The notes under the pieces: generated by a model
What the model was told of the DNA's origin: nothing
The model's database searches: none
What the model saw: the letters and a program-made list of their open reading frames with translations, nothing else
Position numbers and translations under genes: made by a program
Origin: Agroathelia rolfsii
Taxonomy: Eukaryota; Basidiomycota; Agaricomycetes; Amylocorticiales; Amylocorticiaceae
Direction of reading: 5' to 3'
Assembly (NCBI GenBank): GCA_018343915.1
Contig: JABRWF010000001.1
Coordinates: forward strand, 682,001-746,000
Length of the DNA: 64,000 bases
In this document: positions 1 to 11,131 of the stretch, in pieces
How positions within the stretch are numbered: the first letter of the stretch is position 1
How the letters are laid out: the number at the start of each line of letters is the position of its first letter

Positions 1-1858
1 TGCCATTCTCGGCGCCCTTCTGGTAGTGGATACGGAAATTGAAGTCTGCTAAGAAGAGGGACCAGCGAGCCTGGCGACGGGTAAGGTTACGAGCGGTTGT
101 CCAGTACTCCAGGTTTTTGTGGTCTGTCCAGATTTCAAAAGGTTTGGGTAGGCCTTGGAGAAGGTGATGCCAGTGATCTAGAGCGTGGATAACTCCCAGC
201 ATTTCCTTGTCCCAGATGTCATAATTCCTCTTAGCATTGTTCATGGATTGGGACAGGAAAGCAATTGGATGCCAGGCACCGGACTCATCTCTTTGACTAA
301 GAACTGCACTGGTAGCGTATGAGGAAGCATCTGTCTCGACCCGGGTAGGGGCCTTCTGATCATAGGAACGTAGAACTGGAGCAGTGCTGAAGGCTTTCTT
401 AAGGTTGTCAAAACTTTCTTGTTCTTCGGAACCCCAGGTCCAGTCGACCTTGCCCGTGAGGCGATCCAGAGGTTTGCAAATTTTCCCAAAGTCCCGAATA
501 AAGCGCCTGTAGTAATTGGCTAGGCCGCGGAATTTACGAACCTCCTTCACGTTCTTGGGAGTTGGCCAGTCCAGAATAGGTTTGACCTTTTCAGGATCCA
601 TACAAACTTGCCGGTGAGAAACAATGAATTCCAGAATGTTGATCTTGGGTTTTTCCACCTCAAACTTATCTAGGTTACCATACAAGTTATGTTCTCGTAG
701 GATCAGAAGGACCTCTCACGTGACTTCCCGCAACTTTTCCTTCGTTTCGGCCCCTATGATAACATCATCAATGTAGACCCGAACAAATCCTAGCTGAACT
801 AAGCAAAGGAGGATGTCGTCCATCAGAGCCTGCATGGAGGAGGGCGCATTACAAAGGCCAAAGGGCATTACTAGGGGTTTGAAGAGTCCTCGAGACGTAA
901 TGAAGGCCGCTTTTCGCTCATCTCCTTCTCTGATGTGAATATTATTGAACCCGGCACAAAGGTCGATTTTTGTGAACCAGCGAAACTGGGTCATGTGCTC
1001 CACAATTTCAGAGATTAAGGGAAGGGGATATGCGTTCTTGACAGTTTGTTCATTTAGGGCCCAGTAATCTTGCACGGGACGAAGCTTCCCATTTTTCTTG
1101 GGTACGAAGAACATTGGAGCAGCGAATTCGCTTTCTGATTTGCGAATGTATCCCTTGGCCAGGTTGTCATCAATCCATTCGTTGAGTGCATCAGTTTCAT
1201 TGCTACTGAGGGGGTATACACGCCCTCTTCTGAGCTTAGTTTCATCAAGCAACTCAATCTTATAGTCTGATGACTTGTGACTAGGTAATCTGCTCGCTTC
1301 CTCTTCAGAGAATACATTGGCAAAGTCTTCGTATCCTGACGGCATGGCAGTGGTGGCTTGTATGGATCCTTTTTTAGGGAGGAAGGTAATTTCCGCGGAT
1401 TTCCAATCAATTACGGGATTCTCGAGGCATAACCAATCAATGCCAAGAATAACATCTTCCTGGCCTATGTCTACAACGCAGAGGGGCAGGTATTTCCTTT
1501 CTGATCCTATTGTGGTGTCAAGTATTGCAACAGATTCAATTTTTCCTATCTGATTGGCGGAATTGTCAATATTAAATAAGGGAATGGGGCGAGGTAGTTT
1601 TTTTGTAGGTATTTTGTGTTTTTGTATGTAGCGGTAGTTTACAAAAGATGAAGAAGCACCTGAATCAATCATAGCGGAAGTAGAGAAATTTCTAAAGGGT
1701 CCATGGAACATAATAGGAACTTTGAGGTGCTGTCCATTCGCACCAGCAAGAGAAAAGTAAGAAGAAGAAGAAATAGAAATATTATTACATGAAGATAAAG
1801 AGGAAAAACGATTCTGAACGTATTGGTCAGACTGAATAGCCCTTTCAGCTGACCTCAA
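1..1858 (-). pseudogene. Gypsy element A pol: protease, reverse transcriptase, start of RNase H (partial)
   Basis: This is the pol region of a Ty3/Gypsy retrotransposon read on the minus strand and cut by the window start. From its 5' side it shows an aspartic protease (DSGAS, about residues 65-69 of the open segment from 1858), a retrotransposon RT with FVPKKNGKLRPV and the YIDD active site (about residue 362), then RNase H sequence (ETDASSYATSAVL) that continues to base 1. The segment from 1858 has no ATG and is entered by a -1 shift from gag at 1861-1867. A TGA at 716-718 interrupts RT where the related element D also has a stop; CGA-to-TGA is the simplest explanation. The product would reverse-transcribe element RNA in virus-like particles, but this copy is broken. 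Integrase lies outside the window. Confidence 0.9.
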
Positions 1859-1860
1859 GA

Positions 1861-1867
1861 AAAACCC
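1861..1867 (-). promoter_or_regulatory. -1 ribosomal frameshift heptamer GGGTTTT of element A
   Basis: The zero-frame codons ATG GGT TTT TCT TGA contain G GGT TTT, an X XXY YYZ slippery heptamer, two codons before the gag stop. Slipping back one base gives GGG TTT TTC TTG and enters the protease-RT frame. The same heptamer occupies the same place in elements B (36477-36483) and D (43569-43575). Its frameshifting function is inferred. Confidence 0.7.
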
Positions 1868-2311
1868 ATCTGATCCTTTAGAGTGGCGATGGCGGCCGCT
1901 TGTTCTTCCATGATTTGCATCACATGGTCGGGAACCATATATGCTGGCGGACTAGCCAGGGGAGGGGACGGAGATGTGGCAGTGGCTGTAGGCACCGAGG
2001 CAGGCTGGACCAATGCTGAAATAGAGGCTTATGTAGGCGGAGCAAATGGCCTTGGCTTATACCCTAAAAGAGGGCAACGACGCTTAGGATGACCTAGCTG
2101 GCCACAATGGAAACACTGCGCCTTTGACCAATCCCTAGGTGGGAACGATGGTCTTCCCTGAAAAGAGGGCTGACTGGTCGAGGGCGTCGCAACTTGAGCC
2201 GCGTTAATCGTGATAGGGTTTGTAGCCAACCCAGCTACAGGGACCCGTGGTCTCCATGTGTCCTGCCATAATCCTGCAGAATGTAGTCCTTGTTCAGCAC
2301 GAAGTGCTGCG

Positions 2312-3148
2312 TGTCATGAGTTGATCTTATAGCTTATCTTGTTCTCCTGATTTTTCTGTATTTTCTACCATTTTTCTTGAATTTCCACCTTTTAATTTGA
2401 GTGCATAGGCTTTATTTCTTTATTTTGGTTTATTACTGCTTTGTTCACATGGTACTGTACTTCATTTGGGTTTGCTTCCTGATCTTCTGATGTACATCAT
2501 TGATGCTTCTTCCATCTTTGATCTTTTCCCATACTGTACTTCTGTTCTAACTCCTCTGATCCTTTCTCTTTCCTTTCTTCTATTTCCCTTGATGTGGAGT
2601 TAAGGACTATTCTTAGAGTACTTGTAAACAGTATATAGAGGCCTGCCCTTGGGGCTTTTGCAATTTAGCTTGACCACCTTTTGCCCTCTGAGTCATTCTC
2701 ACTCACACCTGAAAGTTCTCATCTCCCACTCTCTCTCTTGTGTGTTTTACCCCCCCCCCCATCATCATCTTTGAATTGTTATACCTGGACTCCAAGGTTA
2801 AGGGGATATGCTGTGACTCCATGCTCTAAGGGAGTATAATACTGAGTGAAAGCATGTGTCACCATGATGTGTGAACATGGACTCCTAGGATCAGGGAGTA
2901 TAAAGAATTGTGTCTAGTCCAAGACAGCATGTCCCATCTGGCAAAGGGACTTTAAAGAATACCAGTGATTATATGTTGCATGGAAGCCTTCATGAAACAG
3001 TGGGAGACCTTGCCTCTAGGTCTTTAAACATGAGTTGCACCTCCCTGCTGGGGGAGATTAAAGATATCAGTAGTACCCCCCTCTCCTTTGCCTAGCCTTC
3101 CCAGGCTAGATGTGTTTGGTTGGTTTGAGTCATGAGTGACCCATGACA
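2312..3148 (+). mobile_element. Solo LTR, family F (837 bp)
   Basis: The sequence begins TGTCATGAG, ends CCCATGACA and is flanked by the 5-bp duplication CTGCG (2307-2311 and 3149-3153). It sits inside the gag of element A. A close relative in the opposite orientation forms the right LTR of element N (42123-42980), which sets the sense orientation of this copy as plus. A poly-C tract lies near 2750-2760. No internal region remains, so it presumably arose by LTR-LTR recombination. The roughly 60-codon open stretch seen in both copies is most likely a by-product of LTR similarity. Confidence 0.93.
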
Positions 3149-3336
3149 CTGCGTCCATTGCTTTCTGCACAGTTTCTAAATTTGTCTGATCCCATCCACC
3201 AAGAACATTCCGAATTTTGGGGTTGAGTCCATCCAGAAAGCGTACGCGCCAATCCTCTTCTGATAGGTCGGTTTGTTGAGCCGTGGACCAGAAGTCCGTA
3301 ATATAGTCTTGGGTACTACGGGACCCCTGTTTCAGG

Positions 3337-3826
3337 TGTAATTTGTATAAAAGCTAATACAATATTAACTTCAGTTGGTATAAAGCAACTCATATTATTG
3401 TGTACCTAATACAATATTACTAGGTAGAGTTAGAATGATGAATAGGGGAATTTGGTATGGTACTTACACTTCAGTTAGTATAAAGCAACTGAAGTGCAAG
3501 TAGTGTGACGTGTATCGATATATGTAACAGATACTTCCGTGATTAGTCATGTAACGTGTAATGCGCTATGTTAGAATAGGCAATCCATGCCTCGATGGGA
3601 GTGACGGAGTCACAGTCACGCGGAGCGTGACTGTAATATGTAGCTACGGATTTTTGTAGTAGTTACTCTATTCGTTTGTCCGCGTACCGCGTCCAAGTAC
3701 AAGGACAAGCGCAATGCTATCTTGCTTTTAACATATTACTGGCTGGCTCGCTTTTCTCACACGCTAGTGCGTACGGAAGAAAGGAAAGTATAGAATAATA
3801 AAGTCATACTGTTTGAAATATTAACA
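3337..3826 (-). repeat. Copia-1 3' LTR carrying a mini-element
   Basis: On the minus strand the LTR begins TGTTAATATTTC and ends AAATTACA. It would be 292 bp without the insertion at 3569-3761, matching the 5' LTR. Confidence 0.93.
3569..3761 (+). mobile_element. 193-bp TG...CA mini-element (family S), copy 1
   Basis: The insertion starts TGTTAGAATAGG and ends CTTTTCTCACA, with the duplication CGCTA at 3564-3568 and 3762-3766. The partner LTR (8144-8435) shows the empty site, which proves insertion rather than deletion. The ends form an imperfect inverted repeat. Other copies are at 22985-23168 and 56068-56260, and a fragment at 62894-63023. There is no coding capacity. TG/CA ends with a 5-bp duplication are typical of LTR integrase products, so this may be a solo LTR of a very small (TRIM/SMART-like) element. 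Confidence 0.9.
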
Positions 3827-3834
3827 CTCCCCCT

Positions 3835-6800
3835 TCAAACTGTATCGAGACCCATGAGAAACTTGAAGTAGCTGAACTTTTGTGATTCGAGCGATTTTGT
3901 CAGAGCATCAGCAATCATCTTGTTTGTACTGATGTATTTGAGGTTGATGACATCAAGTTTGATTGCCTCGCGGATATAATGGTATCGAATATCGATGTGT
4001 TTTGATTTGGGGCTGAGAAGACCGTTTTCGGCAAGTTTGATGGCGCTCTGGTTGTCGCAGAAGAGCACTGCTGGTGGTGCATTGTCGATGCTGCCGTTTG
4101 TAAGCTCAAAGAGTAATGAGCACAACCAGACGAGTTCTCGTGTGGCATCAGATGCTGCAATGTACTCAGATTCCATTGTCGAAAGTGAGATAAGCGTTTG
4201 TCGGCGTGATGACCAGCTGATGGCAGCTCCCCCATATAGAAAGACATATCCCGAGATAGAGTGACGGTCATCGTGGCTCCCCCAGTCGGCGTCAGTGTAT
4301 CCGACAAGTCCCTCGTTTGCATCGGCGCTAAACGTGAGTCCTATATTGCGAGTGCCTTTAAGGTATTTGATGACACGACGGGCGGCATGCCAGTGAAGGG
4401 GCGTAGGATCGGCGAGTGAGCGAGCGAGCATGGATGCGGCATATGCAATATCAGGACGAGTTCCGACCGCGGCGTACATGAGGCTGCCAACAAGTGTGGC
4501 ATATGGTTTGCCTCGCATAATATCGCGTTCGGTTTCGGTTGCTGGTTTTGTGCTGAGGTAGGATTTTGGTTCCAAAGGCACATTGACTGTGCGACTGTCA
4601 TCCATGCGTGCTCGTTCGGCGATTTGGTCAATGTAGGCGGTTTGTTTTATAGTGAGGCGGCAGTTTGACCGGTCACGCTGGATTTCGTAGCCTAGGAGCC
4701 AGTGAATCTCGCCTAGGTCAACGAGTTCGTACGTGTCATTCATGCGACGCTTTAGGTCTATCATCAGGTCAATGGATGATGTGACAAGGGTACAGTCGTC
4801 AACATGGACAGCCACGATGATGGTTAACTCATCTGTTACTCGTAGGAAAACGGCGGGATCGAATGACGAGCGCGATAGTCCGATTTTGTCGAAGAGTTCG
4901 CAGACCTTTTCGTACCACTGTCTTCCAGCCTGCTTGAGACCGTAGAGAGCCTTCTTGAGTTTCCAGACCAAATGAGGTGAGTCAGAGACAGCGAAGCCAT
5001 GAGGTTGAAGCATGTATAATGGTTTGTCAAGGTCGCCATTAAGATAAGCATTTTTGAAGTCGACCTGATGTATTTCAAAGTCGTTGACAGCAGCGATGGC
5101 CAGTATGAGTCTGAGGGATGCTGGGCGAGCCGTAGGGGATGCGGTAATATCATAGTCGACGCCAGGGACCTGCGTGAATCCCTGAGCGCAGAGTCGAGCC
5201 TTGTATTTCACGATGTTGTTATGTTCGTCGTGTTTTCGGCGCATAGCCTAGGTGTTTCCTATTATGTTAACACCAGCCGGTTTCTCAACCAATTCATACG
5301 TCCCGGTCCGACTCAGTGCCTCAAGTTCAGCCTTACAGGCCTCGACCCATTTATCCCGTTCGGGACCGTTCATCGCTTCTCGGAACGATGGCTCATCGCC
5401 TGTCATGGCAGCGAGTGCCAGGGCTTCGGTTGGCTCGTCATCGATATCGACTCCCCATCCATCGTCAACTGGTGCTAGGGCCAGTTTTGCTGTCTCTTCC
5501 TGTGCTTGTTTTGCGGCTTTTCTGGTTTCTCGACGGTTGTTGGCTTCTTCTTGTTGTCTCTGTGCGGCTATCGCTATTGCCGATGGTTTTCTGTCTCTTT
5601 GGCCTCGGCCTAATTGCTCGGCATCGGTCTGTTGGTCCTTAGTGTCTGCGTCGGTTGTTGACGATGTATCGCTTGGTGGTTGGGTGACGAGTGGCTGGAT
5701 TTCAAGCGGGATAGGAGAGGAGTTACAGTTGTCTCCCCCTACACGACTATTGCTGGTAGTAATAGTGGGCTCCCCCTCTACAGTAGTGGTCGTGTTATCT
5801 CGGTTGGTGAATCTAACATTTCGCTCGGTCGTAATACGTCTATTGGTTGGCCAGTAGACTCGATGTCCTTTGCTTTCTGGATCCAACCCTAACCACCTAG
5901 CTTCGTTCGCCTTTGCATCAAGCTTACCACTATTTTCGGCCCTCACCCATACAGTTTCACCAAATCGTCTTAGGTGGGATAGGTCTGGTTTCTGGCCTGT
6001 AGCGCGTTCGTGAGGGGTGGATCCAGGCGTTGATGCTGTTGTTGTGCAATTTCGTACGTAAAGTACATGGCGTATAGCTTCTGGCCATAGTGCTTTTGGT
6101 AGGCCGGAGTCGAAGAGTAGGGCACGTGCGCCCTCGAGGAGTGTACGGTTCAGCCTTTCGGCTTTGCCGTTTTGGGGTGGGGAGTCGTGTACGGTGAGAC
6201 GCCGCACCGTTCCAGCATCTTGTAAGTGTTTCGTAAACTCATTGCTAGTGTATTCTCCCCCCCTATCAGATTGTAGCTCCTTGATGTTTGGTGCGGATCG
6301 TTGAACTTTTGCCCATTGCTCGTAAGTCTTGTAGCATTGGAAGGTGTCGGATTTGGCTGACATAAAGTATACGACAGCCTCATCAGTATAGTCGTCAATA
6401 AATGAGCAATAGTACCAGCTGCCACCGAATGATCGATACTGGGCTGGTCCCCAGACATCACAATGGATACGTTCGCCATATCGAGTGCATGGTGGGCTTT
6501 CTCGTTCTTTCGGGTATGGTTCACGAGTTTGCTTTGCCTGTATACAGATATCGCAGGTTGGCATTTCGTTTGTGGTAAGTTTGATCCCTTTTATGACACC
6601 CTCTGAGAGCATACGGTTGAGGCCGATTACGTTGGCGTGGCCCATTCGACGATGAAACTCCTCCATAGTGAGCTCGGTATCTTGTCTGCCTTTGATAGCG
6701 GCAGAGGCAGCGGTAAGTTCGGTATTTGTGATGGTATTTCCCTCGACTAGATACAGGCCACCCTTTAGTGGTATACGGCATATGATCTTGCCGTTTGGGG

Positions 6801-8139
6801 CAAGGAGGTGAGCTGTTTGGTCCTTTTCAAAGTGTACAGAGTAGTTGGCTTTGACTAATGCGCTGACAGATATGAGTGCGTTTGGCATCTGCGGTGCATG
6901 TAGGACGCGTTGCAGCTTCAGGATAGCGGTTCCAGTATCGGTTTTGATCCGAATAGGTACGGTGCCTTCGGCTGTTGCTTTGAATGTACGACCATCAGCA
7001 GATGTGATTGGAACTGGGGGTATTTCGGTGTATGTGACGAAGTTTTCACGGCGTGGTTCGAAGTGCCGAGAGGCTCCAGAGTCAAGGATACGTGTGTTTT
7101 TATTTGCATCCCTGTTGTTTTTGACTGACGTAAAGTCCGTTGCTACTGCAAAGGCATAGATATCTTCAGTCTCTGGATTTTCCGATGCTGTGCTAGGGGC
7201 GATTGCTATATTAGCAGAGTCCCCATCCTTCCCCTTGTCCTTTCCCTGGCTATATCTACCCCTCATCCATGGTGCTTGGCCCTCCTTATCACCACCCTTT
7301 GCCCAGCAGACCTTCTTCGAATGACCTGGTTTGCCACAGTTCTGGCACGTTGATGGGTCCCCCCCTTTCGAGATACCTGCCTTTTGTGCGGGTATACTTG
7401 CACGCAAAGCTGATGTGGTGCCAGAGGATTGGCTGTTCTTTTGTAGGATTTGGTCGTCCTGAATCATTGTCTCGATTGAATTCAGGAGGGTTTCGGGGGC
7501 TGGGAGGTTGTCGCCATTTGACCGGTGGTTTGAGAGGTATGTTCGTATTTGCTCTCGGTATCGTTGGGGCATTGCAAGGATGATTGCACCTGAATATCCC
7601 TCATCGTCGAGTAGCTTGCCACCTGCACTAACATAGCGTTTGCGTAGGCGGTCAAGCTCATTGAGCGTCTCGTGTGGGTCACCATCATCAGGACATCTCA
7701 CTTGGAAGACATCCATTAGGTAATCCAGTCGTACTAATGCATCGCGTTTGGTGAACTTCTTCTCTAGGAAGGCCCATACTTCAGCTGCCGTCTCGAGGTT
7801 TGACACTCTCATCATAAGGGGTTCTGGCAGTGTTTCGAAGATTGCGGTGCGTGCTTCATGGTCCTTCTGTTCCCAAGTTTCAAGTCTCTCTTCCCAATCC
7901 TCTAACTCACTCTCGCTAGGGGTTGTTGTTTTCCCTTTGCTGTCGGTTCCTCTGGTAGGTTTTTCCGGTTTAACCGCACGGCCAGTCATGTGCCGCTTAA
8001 GCTTCTTCGAGATGAGGTACGAAGTCATTCGGGTGGAGTATAGGATCCAATTGTGGCCATCTTGATCTAACTTGGGTAGCTTTATGCTGGAAGAGCCAGT
8101 TTCGACGCGTACGAGGGTGGAAGCGGCTGAGGTGCTCAT
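3835..8139 (-). pseudogene. Copia-1 Gag-Pol polyprotein with one in-frame TAG
   Basis: A single 1,435-codon frame is interrupted only by TAG at 5248-5250, in the stretch between integrase and RT. Relatives, including Copia G, have tryptophan at the equivalent place (TSKWVYK), so TGG-to-TAG is likely. Domains in order: UBN2-type Gag from the start codon, zinc knuckle (CQNCGKPGHSKKVC), protease (ILDSGASRHF), GAG-pre-integrase zinc region (CDICIQAK), integrase core with DVWGP, SDRGGEY and NGKAERLNRTL (DDE residues present), RT with the active-site variant VHVDD, and RNase H (STMESEYIA, KHIDIRYHYI). Either a single nonsense mutation inactivates it, or it survives by readthrough or trans-complementation. 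The ATG lies inside the primer-binding site. Confidence 0.9.
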
Positions 8140-8143
8140 AACC
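8134..8143 (-). other. Copia-1 primer-binding site overlapping the gag start codon
   Basis: Immediately after the 5' LTR the minus strand reads GGTTATGAGC, complementary to the anticodon arm of eukaryotic initiator methionine tRNA (GCTCATAACC). This matches half-tRNA priming as described for Drosophila copia and yeast Ty5. The ATG at 8137-8139 is the polyprotein start, so the start codon is inside the primer site. Confidence 0.75.
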
Positions 8144-8435
8144 TGTAATTTGTATAAAAGCTAATACAATATTAACTTCAGTTGGTATAAAGCAACTCAT
8201 ATTATTGTGTACCTAATACAATATTACTAGGTAGAGTTAGAATGATGAATAGGGGAATTTGGTATGGTACTTACACTTCAGTTGGTATAAAGCAACTGAA
8301 GTGCAAGTAGTGTGACGTGTATCGATATATGTAACAGATACTTCCGTGATTAGTCATGTAACGTGTAATGCGCTAGTGCGTACGGAAGAAAGGAAAGTAT
8401 AGAATAATAAAGTCATACTGTTTGAAATATTAACA
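8144..8435 (-). repeat. Copia-1 5' LTR (292 bp)
   Basis: This is the ungapped partner of the LTR at 3337-3826 and shows the empty site ATGCGCTAGTGC where the other LTR carries the mini-element. It is followed by the target duplication TCAGG. Confidence 0.93.
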
Positions 8436-8440
8436 TCAGG

Positions 8441-9300
8441 TTCTTTATCTTGTCCAGGGCTGACCTTTTGTAGTCCCATGATCCATAAAGCCCTCGGAAG
8501 GCCTTGTAGAAATCTTGGAAGACAAAGGGGCTTTCCGGCTTGACCTCTCCTTCTTCCTCCTGTTTGATCATGTTGGACCACTTTTCCGACCACCTTCTCG
8601 GGCCTCCTTCCAATAGTGAAATTAATAACCTGCCCTTGTCACGATCGGAGCTATACAAGGTAGGGTTTAATCTGAGATAATTTTCGAATCCCAGAATAAA
8701 ATCCTTGTATTTTTCACGGTTGCCCATGAACTTTGAGGGCTCCTTGCCCCTTTCCTTTGTCGAGGCCACCGTGACTACCTAAGGAGCGGGTGCAGGAGCA
8801 GGTGTGACTGCCGGGCGATCGGCAATTTCCACAAGCTTCCGCTGTGTCTCCGTCATGTGTCGCATCATCTCAGTAGTCTGGCGCTGCATCTCGAGCATTT
8901 GCCCCATGAATTGTTCAAAGCCAGACATGTTTGGAGAAGGAGGGCGAGTGACGGCTGGAGTGCGGGTTTGTGGGGTGGGGATTAGTGTTTGGATTCTCGG
9001 AGTAACCACAGGTGTGGGGACACAGGATCGAGTACGTGAAGCGATGGGTTCCGGAGCAGGTTTGGGTTCTCGGTAGTCAGAAGGTGAAGGGTATTCTTCT
9101 TCGGGTTCCTCCTTGTCATCTTCTTCTTCTTCGGATTCCTCTGGTGATGTGGGTTTAGGAGGTGAAGGGGCCTTGGGCGGGGTAGGAATTTTAGGAGGTT
9201 GGGAGAAGGTGGGCTGGGGGGCAGGAGCAGATACGGATGGGTGAGCAGAGGTTTTGGCAACGGGTTGTGCGGGTGCCTTTCCTTTTCTGGATTGGCTCAT
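8441..9300 (-). pseudogene. Gypsy element A gag, N-terminal half, with in-frame TAG
   Basis: The gag start of element A is the ATG at 9298-9300. The first 170 or so residues are Pro/Ser/Thr-rich with an acidic run, then a helical MSGFEQFMGQMLEMQRQT region. TAG at 8779-8781 falls where the related gag at 32225 encodes glutamine (CAG), so it is probably a C-to-T nonsense mutation. Beyond it comes the retrotransposon gag core (KFMGNREKYKDFILGFENYL, then RRWSEKW). The frame is cut by Copia-1 at 8436 and resumes at 3331 with KQGSRSTQDYITDFW. The capsid protein would package element RNA; this copy is inactive. Confidence 0.88.
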
Positions 9301-9708
9301 AAAATGTGGAGCGAAGGCTCAACACGGATTCTTGTCTTCTTCAACTTAGGCACCAAGCGGAGTACCTCTAGTAACGTATAAAGGAAAGTAAAAGGATTTG
9401 ATTTGGGCAGGCAGTTTTGCACCTAAAAGGTGTCCCTAGAAGCAGCAAGCTAACCTTGCAGTAGCGCCTTTGGGTAACAACACAAGGTTTCCCTGGAACG
9501 TGCAGGTACTCTCAAGCCTAAATCTGAACGGGTTAGAACTGAGTATTAGATCTCAGCTAATTGCTTCCGCAAACAGTTCAAGCCCAAAAACAAATTTGAC
9601 AAAAGAAACGTATATAAAAATCTTTTCTTGCTTGTGCTAATTAGCAGAGAATCAATCTGCACACTGGAGCGGGGCTCAACAGTGGTTTTAGATTTAGCTT
9701 CAACCTAA
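9301..9708 (-). other. Untranslated leader of element A between 5' LTR and gag
   Basis: About 400 bp separate the LTR end (9709) from the gag ATG (9300). I see no open frame. The leader starts ATTAGGTTGAAGC next to the LTR; element B starts its leader with a similar TTAG. No TGG-type tRNA primer site is obvious, so the priming mechanism is unresolved. Confidence 0.5.
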
Positions 9709-10256
9709 TGTCAAGGCTTGCGCACTTGACTTAACCAAACAACGTAAACCCTCTTGAAGGTACGAGGGTGGACTGTAAGGTCCCTTTTACAATGTGTATA
9801 TGTCTGGTTTTACTAGGCACATACATGCTCCCGTTGCTATCCTTTGTAATAGTAGTCTAGCAAATCTACTTTGCTAGGATTGCGGTCGGTACTCTAGCCA
9901 AAGGCTTCCCATGTGCTCTCTTTGCGTCAAATAGATTTTTACTAAACTTTCTTACTCGGAGTAGGCGGCTTAGCCCTCCGTACTACTACTAACGCCTAAG
10001 GGGTCTTGTTACTGCCCCTATGTTACAAGTCGATCTTTGTATTATAATTTTATTTCAAATTTTTCACTATTTTTCTGATTTTTTCCTGATTTTTCTCTAT
10101 TTTTTGGCGTATATATTGTACATTACATAAGCATACACTCTGATGACTAAGCAAGTCATGTGACCAGTCGACCATGTGACTGGCCATCATGTGACCACTA
10201 GTCATGTGACATATTATGTAAACAGAGTCTAGAGCATGGGTCCGGATCATGGCATC

Positions 10257-11131
10257 TGTCAAGAGCTGCCTTCGCAGCTAGCTCGGGCGGTGCGGCGATG
10301 CCCCTGGAGCGCTAACTGCTACAGCTGCTCACTGCCAGATGGCAGCCCTGTGGGTTCGTGGAGTCGCCTCTTCGATATCTCGGGGCCTGCGGTGATACGG
10401 GTGGCGCGGCGAGCAGTCAGGCGTACGGCAGGTTGAACGGGAGGTCCGGCGAGATCAGGCGTAGAGCGAGAGATGTCAAGCCAGAGAGAAGAAGCTAGAC
10501 GAGACACTCAAGGACGCTCAAGTCCACAGGTTGACCGCTGGCGATGCAGTGGGTGTAGGGCTTGTTTAGGGCCAAACACACTTAATTTTCCGACTACTGT
10601 AACTACTACATCAGGTACAGTACATATATACGAAGTACAGTAGTCGTAGAAAGATAAATAAAGAAATGGGAGAAAACAATAAAGACAATAAGTAATAGCG
10701 CGCGCCGCGCGCTCTGGTAGTCGTGCCACGCTGTGCACGAAGGCAGGGGTACATTCCTTCGGAACCATCGGCGGTCTGATCGTCGATCAGAGCGCAATCA
10801 AGATGGAGAATCAAGCGCGATCTTCCCAGATAGGAAAGATCCGCTGGTGCGGGCACATGGCAACTCGAGGAATGTGGTCGAGAAGGCCAGTCGGCATGTG
10901 GGACGCTCTGATGGACAGAAGCGCATCAATGATGGGAAGGAAGCGCGGGAAGGCACTGTGCACATGGCTCCGGGGAAACGTCGGCGGACACATCGGAAAC
11001 GCTTCCGATGCACGGGATACACGGCGACTCAGAAGGGAGGGCATCGCCAGTGACTCCGTCGTAGATGTTCGCGTGTGTCGATGTGTGCAATCGGGACGTT
11101 TGGCGGCCGGGTGCATTGGCGGGTCGTGACA
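10257..11131 (-). repeat. Element E 3' LTR (left copy, 875 bp)
   Basis: On the minus strand it begins TGTCACGACCCGCC after the polypurine tract and ends CTCTTGACA. The overlapping open frames inside it in several phases are repeated in the right copy and have no recognisable domain, so I do not call genes here. Confidence 0.9.

Larger units (their letters stand above)
1855..3331 (-). pseudogene. Gypsy element A gag, C-terminal half, split by solo LTR F
   Basis: This minus-strand gag sequence occupies 3331-3154 and resumes at 2306-1855; between them lies a solo LTR flanked by CTGCG. The joined reading matches the uninterrupted gag of element D at 42981-43566. The C-terminal part has a CCHC zinc knuckle (CFHCGQLGHPKRRC, near 2080-2135), expected to bind genomic RNA. 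Gag ends at a TGA at 1855-1857, directly after the heptamer GGGTTTT (minus strand, 1861-1867), so pol is reached by -1 frameshifting. Upstream, the frame continues across the Copia insertion into 8441-9300. Confidence 0.85.
3337..8435 (-). mobile_element. Full-length Ty1/Copia element (Copia-1)
   Basis: This complete minus-strand Copia element is inserted in the gag of Gypsy A with the target duplication TCAGG (3332-3336 and 8436-8440). The 5' LTR is 8144-8435 (292 bp). The 3' LTR is 3337-3826 (490 bp); the length difference is exactly one 193-bp insertion (3569-3761) plus its 5-bp target duplication. Outside that insertion the two LTRs look almost identical, so the element is fairly young. 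Internal parts are the primer-binding site at 8134-8143, one polyprotein frame (8139-3835), and a polypurine tract immediately before the 3' LTR (around 3827-3834, minus strand). Confidence 0.95.

Noticed and set aside
2910..3095. A 61-codon frame also found at 42176-42361.
   Set aside because: Both are the same part of family F LTRs, and no ATG-started conserved protein or upstream gene structure supports coding.
5252..5857. A 201-codon plus-strand frame across Copia-1.
   Set aside because: It is antisense to the well-supported Copia polyprotein and has no domain.
8144..8435. The short Copia-1 5' LTR as a 198-bp deletion.
   Set aside because: The extra sequence in the other LTR has TG/CA ends, an exact CGCTA duplication and relatives elsewhere, so insertion in the 3' LTR explains the difference.
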